From contig JADLBI010000285.1 of the NCBI GenBank assembly GCA_020847775.1, positions 1 through 9,295 on the forward strand: 9,295 bases of DNA. The letters run 5' to 3'. The notes below the pieces were generated by a model. It did not search any database. It had not been told where the DNA came from and saw only the letters and a program-made list of their open reading frames with translations. Every line of letters begins with the position of its first letter. The first letter of the stretch is position 1. The position numbers were made by a program, and so were the translations under genes. Source of the DNA: Opitutaceae bacterium (lineage in GTDB: Bacteria > Verrucomicrobiota > Verrucomicrobiia > Opitutales > Opitutaceae). Below, piece by piece: positions 5,440 through 9,295 of this stretch.

Positions 5440-6138
5440 ATGAAAGTCGCATTCATCAGTGGCACGAGCATCGTCAACTCCGACCTGTTCGCTTCCTGGT
5501 CCGTCAAAACCATCCAGACCGAATTCGGCGAGGTCACTTACAAAACCAAAGGGGACTTCGCGCTCATCAACCGTCACGGCTACGCGTTTCCGCTGCCGCC
5601 GCATTCGATCAATTATCGCGCCAATATTCGTGCGCTCGCCGAACTCGGCTTCAAAGACATCGTTTCGCTCAACTCCGTCGGTTCGCTGAAGAAGGACTTA
5701 CCGCCGGGCACCTTCGTTTCGTGCAGCGATTACGTCGGGCTGCAACAGGGGCCGGCGACGTTTTACGACAAAGAACTCAAAGGCGGCGCGCCGGGCATCG
5801 CCAACAACTTGATTCCGCTGCTGCTCGAAAAACTCGCTCCGGAATTCACGATTCACCCGGGCAAAGTTTATGTGCAGATGCGCGGCCCGCGCTTTGAAAC
5901 GAAGGCGGAGATTCGCATCGTGCAGCACTGGGGCGATGTCATCGGCATGACCGCTTGCCACGAAGCCGACCTCTGCACCGAGGCCGGACTTAGCTACAAT
6001 AGCCTCGCGCTCATCGACAATTACGCCAACGGCCTCGAAGGCACCGAGATCGACTTCGCGAAGTTCAAGGACTTGGTGAAAGAAAATCAGGCCAAGGTGA
6101 ACCGGCTGTTCCAGCGCATGCTGGAAATTCTTGGCTGA
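5440..6138 (+). CDS. mtnP: Methylthio-nucleoside phosphorylase, MTAP/MTIP family (likely 6-oxopurine type)
   Basis: Phosphorolytic enzyme of the purine nucleoside phosphorylase superfamily. It splits 5'-methylthioadenosine or 5'-methylthioinosine, the by-product of polyamine and homoserine-lactone synthesis, into base and methylthioribose-1-phosphate. 232 residues. Seen: SGTS near the N-terminus (7-10); NRHG (44-47); PHSINYRAN (54-62); NSVGSLKKDLPPG (78-90); MRGPRFET (147-154); GMT (169-171); and the base-pocket segment DNYANG (193-198). Human MTAP has two aspartates (D220, D222) here that select adenine; here they are N194 and A196, as in enzymes that prefer hypoxanthine-type bases. The ATG at 5440 is preferred over a GTG at 5413 because it starts directly at the first beta strand and has GGGGA just upstream. 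It stands alone between divergent and co-directional neighbours. Confidence 0.88.
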   Translation: MKVAFISGTSIVNSDLFASWSVKTIQTEFGEVTYKTKGDFALINRHGYAFPLPPHSINYRANIRALAELGFKDIVSLNSVGSLKKDLPPGTFVSCSDYVGLQQGPATFYDKELKGGAPGIANNLIPLLLEKLAPEFTIHPGKVYVQMRGPRFETKAEIRIVQHWGDVIGMTACHEADLCTEAGLSYNSLALIDNYANGLEGTEIDFAKFKDLVKENQAKVNRLFQRMLEILG

Positions 6139-6144
6139 GTTTTT

Positions 6145-6224
6145 TTAACCACGGATGAACACAGATAAACACAGATATAATTCATGTTCTGAATCTGTGA
6201 CCATCTGTGTTCATCTGTGGTTAA
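6145..6224. repeat. Imperfect inverted repeat of CACAGAT units (copy 3), possible transcript end for mtnP
   Basis: The arms 6145-6179 and 6190-6224 match as reverse complements at about 29 of 35 positions, with a 10-base loop. This is the longest and best-kept copy. Each arm starts TTAACCAC and contains ACACAGAT units spaced 10 bases. It begins only six bases after the mtnP stop, and is preceded by a T-run (6140-6146). It could act as a transcript end or protect the mRNA 3' end, but the matching copies elsewhere argue for a dispersed repeat. Confidence 0.85.
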
Positions 6225-6244
6225 TAGGATTGAAAGTATTCGTG

Positions 6245-6280
6245 TGAATGAGGCTGTCGCTTCGCTCGAAACGTGTCCAT
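6245..6280. repeat. 36-base dispersed repeat, copy B
   Basis: Same 36 bases as 4211-4246 with one difference (A at 4221, T at 6255), in the same orientation. It ends 19 bases before the chosen start of the phospholipase D gene, so it lies in that gene's likely leader or promoter. It is preceded by ATTCGTGTGAAT, the reverse complement of the CACGAAT unit. Confidence 0.85.
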
Positions 6281-6299
6281 TTGTAGTTACTTTCCGCCG

Positions 6300-8018
6300 A
6301 TGAAACGAGCGAAGCGTTATCTCATGAGGACCACCGGCATCCTCGGTTTGCTACTTTTGTGGGTCGCTGCCGCTGGGGCCGAGTCCTTTGCGGATTCTCC
6401 TTTCGGTCCGGTGGTCGTGAACGCGTCGGGCGATCCGACGCTGGGCAATCGCGTCGTGAGTATTGAGAACGGCCGTGATGCGTTGTGGCTGCGGTTGCAC
6501 TTGATCCGCCACGCGCACGAGTCGATCGACATTCAGACTTTTATTTGGACCGATGACGAATGTGGACGGTTGCTCATCTACGAATTGATCGAGGCGGCGA
6601 AGCGCGGTGTCCGTGTGCGCATCATCGCCGATCACATGGTGTCGGATCAGGACCCGCGCACCGTAGCGTTTCTCGCCACGGTGCACCCGAATTTTCAAGT
6701 GCGGCACTATCGGCCGGCGATGCGGCGGATCAATCCGTCGCTCTGGCAAACCATGCTGGCGGGCGCGCTGTCATTTCACGGCACCAATCAGCGGATGCAC
6801 AACAAGCTCATGGTCTTCGACGGCGCGGTCATGCTGACCGGCGGACGCAACATTGAGAACACTTACTTCGACTATTCGCGGACGATGAATTTTCGCTACC
6901 GCAATGTGCTCGCGGTCAGCCCGGTGGCGCAGGCGGCCGTGGAATCGTTCGAGGCGTTTTGGGATTATAAGCACACTGTGCCCGGCACGGAATTGGCCGA
7001 CGTGGCGGCGATTATCAAACGCGACGGTTTTCCGCGCTACACTTCGCGGTCCGATTACGATTTCGGCACTTTCTTTGGCGATGAAGCGGTCTTGGCCAAC
7101 GACGTTGCCGAGGCAGCGCAACGCTTGCGCACACAGCTTCGGCCGGTGGCCAAGGTTCACTTCATCGTGGATAAACCCGGCAAGTCCGCGGGGTTCTTCG
7201 CGCGCGATTCACGCATCACGCGCGAGCTGCGCGATCTGGCCGCCAGCGCGGACCAGAGCATCGTGATGCAGACGCCTTATCTGATTTTGAGCAAACCGGC
7301 GCGGCGGCTCGTGAAAGAGCTGCGTCGCAAAAATCCGCAGATGAGCATTCGCATCTCGTCGAACAGCTTTGCTTCAACCGACAACTTGCTCGCGTATTCG
7401 GCCAACTACCGGTTGCGCGGCATTTATGTGCGCGATCTCGGACTTGAGATTCACGAATTCAAACCGCAGCCGGAGTCATTGCGTGCGCTTTTCCCGAGTT
7501 ATGATGCGATGGCGGAGCTGGTGGTAACGGAACGAGCGAGCAACAAGACGAAGCCGTTTTTGTGCATTCACGCCAAGACCTTGGTCGTGGACAATCGCGT
7601 GAGTTTTGTCGGTTCCTACAATCTTGATCCGCGTTCCGAAAATCTGAACACCGAGGTCGGTCTCGTGATCGAGGACGAAACATTTGCGCGGGAGCTCAGC
7701 GCGGCGATCGATTCGGACATGCAGCCGGAAAATAGTTGGGTGATCGGCAAACGCGACCTGCCGCTGCCGGTGGGCGTGGTGCATACGTTGATTGACGGCA
7801 TCATTTCGCGCACGCCGCTCGATGTCTGGCCGATTCAAAACACGACCAGTTACGAACTGCTGCCGGGCAAGCGTGAGTTGCCGACGGAGCATCCCGATTT
7901 CCACCGGCATTACCGCGATGCCGGTTCCTTTCCCGGCACCGACGGCATGCTTTCGACCAAAGAGATCCTCACGCGTCTCTACAAAGTCGTGGGCCCGCCG
8001 CTTACGCCGATTTTGTGA
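6300..8018 (+). CDS. Exported phospholipase D-like protein (cardiolipin synthase ClsC-like), two HKD motifs
   Basis: Member of the two-HKD phospholipase D superfamily, nearest in layout to ClsC/YmdC-type cardiolipin synthases, which transfer phosphatidyl groups between phospholipids; hydrolysis of another phosphodiester is possible. 572 residues from the ATG at 6300. Seen: signal peptide with KRAKR n-region, hydrophobic core (about 13-25) and likely cleavage after A27; the PLDc N-domain pattern (IDIQTFIW, then GVRVRIIAD); first motif HNKLMVFD (H167, K169, D174) followed by TGG; second motif HAKTLVVD (H424, K426, D431) followed by GSYNLDPRSENLNTE. Both catalytic triads are complete. About 110 residues follow the second motif, longer than in E. 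coli ClsC. In-frame GTG at 6273 is rejected as start because it lies in a dispersed repeat and would put nine residues before the signal peptide; ATG at 6327 is an alternative. Probably periplasmic or membrane-anchored. Confidence 0.9.
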   Translation: MKRAKRYLMRTTGILGLLLLWVAAAGAESFADSPFGPVVVNASGDPTLGNRVVSIENGRDALWLRLHLIRHAHESIDIQTFIWTDDECGRLLIYELIEAAKRGVRVRIIADHMVSDQDPRTVAFLATVHPNFQVRHYRPAMRRINPSLWQTMLAGALSFHGTNQRMHNKLMVFDGAVMLTGGRNIENTYFDYSRTMNFRYRNVLAVSPVAQAAVESFEAFWDYKHTVPGTELADVAAIIKRDGFPRYTSRSDYDFGTFFGDEAVLANDVAEAAQRLRTQLRPVAKVHFIVDKPGKSAGFFARDSRITRELRDLAASADQSIVMQTPYLILSKPARRLVKELRRKNPQMSIRISSNSFASTDNLLAYSANYRLRGIYVRDLGLEIHEFKPQPESLRALFPSYDAMAELVVTERASNKTKPFLCIHAKTLVVDNRVSFVGSYNLDPRSENLNTEVGLVIEDETFARELSAAIDSDMQPENSWVIGKRDLPLPVGVVHTLIDGIISRTPLDVWPIQNTTSYELLPGKRELPTEHPDFHRHYRDAGSFPGTDGMLSTKEILTRLYKVVGPPLTPIL

Positions 8019-8114
8019 GGAAGGGCTATTAACACAGAGAGCGCGGAGCGCACGGAGGTCGAAAAAAGCGATTGCTCGGGAGCGCGGACCACTGGCCCGA
8101 AATGTCCAGACCGG
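8019..8114. other. Convergent gap with degenerate repeat words
   Basis: These 96 bases separate the tail-to-tail phospholipase D and PEP-CTERM genes. Bases 8029-8058 start TTAACACAGAG and carry three CACAGAG/CGCGGAG/CACGGAG words spaced nine bases, a diverged form of the intergenic family. On the minus strand a small GC-rich hairpin (8074-8083) is followed by a run of six T (8062-8067), a weak candidate terminator for the PEP-CTERM gene. Confidence 0.4.
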
Positions 8115-9295
8115 TTACATGTGCTGCTGGTTTGCCGCGCGGCGGCGACGCCAGATGGCGAGACCCAACGCCGTGAATCCGACGAGGGCGGCATAAGTGG
8201 ACGGTTCGGGCACAGCGCTATAATTGAGATTGATGGTGTTGCCGTCCAAAGTGATCGACCAATCACCGGCAAATGCGTTGAGGAAATCACCCGTATCAAT
8301 GACGAACTTGTCGGTTGAGAAACCGGTGACACCACCGGTTGCCGAGGCGTAGGCAAAGCTGTAGTCGCTTGCGGAATCGAAATTGGCGACCGTTGCTGGA
8401 TCGTTCTGGAAATCGAGCGTAGTGAGGTAGATGGTGTGCGGGCTTGCTGTCGTGGCCGTGATGGAGAGAACGCCGCCGATTTGTAGAAAGTCCCAATTGG
8501 TGCCAGCCGCTCCGTTGACGTCATTGATTTCCCAGATGGCGGTGGTATTGGCTCCGAGGGAGAGATTGCCACCGAAGCTGCCGAGACCGGGGCTGCTGCC
8601 GATATTCAAACCACCTTCGATGAAAACACTGCCGGTGCCGGTAAATGCTCCGGAGCCGGAGAGAGTTCCGAATATAACAGTCGAGCTGCCTTCACTGGTG
8701 CGAATTTCTGCGCCCTGATGTGATAGATCATCATGAAATGTGGTGACGGCCGCAGATCCGCCACTGGTGATGATGGTGCCGCCGCCGGTGTTGGCCACAT
8801 TGCCATAGATGTCCGTTGTGCCGGAACTGAAGTTCATCGAACGGGAGTTTGTGAGTCCACCATGAGCGATCAGGCTGCCGCGACCGCTGACGACCGCGCC
8901 ACTTGTTGTGTTGGTCAGCGCGCCGGTGACCTCGAGAGTGCCGCCGTTGAGCGCAAGCAGCCCCCGATTATCTAGCCCGCCGGCATGAGTGAGCGCGATG
9001 GTGCTACCTGCTTCGCTACGGATTTCACCGGTCGCAAGATTGGTGACTTGGGAAGCGATTTGACCGTCACCTGTGATCAGACCCGAATTGCCGAGTGTGC
9101 TGCCATTGATCAATCCCATCCCGTCCATCAAGGTGATGCGGCCTTGATTTGACGAGGCACCACCGAGTTCGAGTGTGCTCGTGACAAAAACACGACCAGC
9201 GGAGTTAACGGTCAGTCCACCTGCGCCGATGCGCGAAATGCCATCGAAGACTCGGAGCGTGCCGGTAATGTTGCTTCGATAAGCATCCAGCGCGC
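8115..9295 (-). CDS. Autotransporter-like beta-strand-repeat protein with PEP-CTERM tail, 5' end outside window
   Basis: Large exported surface protein; 392 C-terminal residues are visible and the frame is open to the right edge, so the true start lies outside. Any Met near 9131 is internal. Seen: repeated Gly/Asn/Thr-rich strands (such as GLITGDGQI, GALTNTTSGAV, GNVANTGGGTI, GTLSGSGAFTGTG), typical of a right-handed beta-helix and of autotransporter-associated repeats; then a globular stretch with WEINDVNG and WDFLQIGG; then VPEPSTYAALVG, a hydrophobic helix, RRRR and a short AANQQHM tail. VPEP + helix + Arg cluster is the PEP-CTERM signal, recognised by an exosortase (EpsH/XrtA-type) that cleaves it during transport to the cell surface. 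No beta-barrel domain is present. No exosortase lies in the window. Specific role unknown; adhesion or matrix attachment are guesses. Confidence 0.9.
   Translation of the reverse strand, partial: ALDAYRSNITGTLRVFDGISRIGAGGLTVNSAGRVFVTSTLELGGASSNQGRITLMDGMGLINGSTLGNSGLITGDGQIASQVTNLATGEIRSEAGSTIALTHAGGLDNRGLLALNGGTLEVTGALTNTTSGAVVSGRGSLIAHGGLTNSRSMNFSSGTTDIYGNVANTGGGTIITSGGSAAVTTFHDDLSHQGAEIRTSEGSSTVIFGTLSGSGAFTGTGSVFIEGGLNIGSSPGLGSFGGNLSLGANTTAIWEINDVNGAAGTNWDFLQIGGVLSITATTASPHTIYLTTLDFQNDPATVANFDSASDYSFAYASATGGVTGFSTDKFVIDTGDFLNAFAGDWSITLDGNTINLNYSAVPEPSTYAALVGFTALGLAIWRRRRAANQQHM

Noticed and set aside
5296..5604. Minus-strand frame over the mtnP start and upstream gap
   Set aside because: It overlaps the conserved N-terminus of mtnP and a repeat region, and shows no family features.
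6273..6299. GTG at 6273 as start of the phospholipase D gene
   Set aside because: It lies in the dispersed 36-base repeat and would put nine unrelated residues before a normal signal peptide.
8062..8083. Strong intrinsic terminator for the PEP-CTERM gene
   Set aside because: The hairpin before the T-run is only a few base pairs and is separated from it; too weak to call with confidence.
1..9295. GCGCGC at both window ends, suggesting a circular element
   Set aside because: Joining the ends runs the rseP frame into a nonsense frame of the PEP-CTERM gene, not a protease C-terminus. GCGCGC also occurs inside the window, so the shared six bases are most likely chance or an assembly edge.

Overview
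The window most probably comes from the chromosome of a member of the Verrucomicrobiota. The reasons are an autotransporter-like beta-strand-repeat protein ending in a PEP-CTERM sorting tail, short intergenic repeats built on CACAGAT / CACGAAT / CACGGAT words, GC-rich coding sequence, and start sites mostly without a clear Shine-Dalgarno sequence. The phylum is an inference; there is no rRNA or other strict marker.

Left third (1-3469, minus strand): a tight envelope and isoprenoid operon, transcribed right to left as uppS - cdsA - dxr - rseP. Dxr commits carbon to the MEP isoprenoid pathway, UppS builds the C55 carrier lipid, CdsA makes CDP-diacylglycerol for phospholipids, and RseP is a membrane site-2 protease, cut by the window edge. 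Two of the three junctions (uppS/cdsA and dxr/rseP) are separated by a single in-frame codon.

Middle (3470-6138): a divergent gap leads to a plus-strand pterin-4a-carbinolamine dehydratase (phhB). A 362-base gene-free stretch follows, almost entirely made of short repeats and hairpins. Next come a minus-strand CE7-family acetyl esterase and a plus-strand methylthio-nucleoside phosphorylase (MTAP/MTIP family) whose purine-pocket residues look like the 6-oxopurine (MTI) type. These three look like unlinked single-gene units.

Right third (6139-9295): an exported two-HKD phospholipase D / cardiolipin-synthase-like protein on the plus strand faces, tail to tail, the 3' part of a PEP-CTERM beta-helix surface protein on the minus strand that runs off the right edge.

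No clear new multi-gene system is visible. The most unusual material is (i) the intergenic repeat family with roughly 10-base phasing that folds into long imperfect hairpins at three sites, (ii) the four-hairpin GC-rich element at 4080-4207, and (iii) substitutions at normally near-invariant positions in UppS (Arg to Leu in the GNGRWA motif) and CdsA (PGHGG to PGIGG). No tRNA, rRNA, CRISPR array, transposase or integrase was seen.
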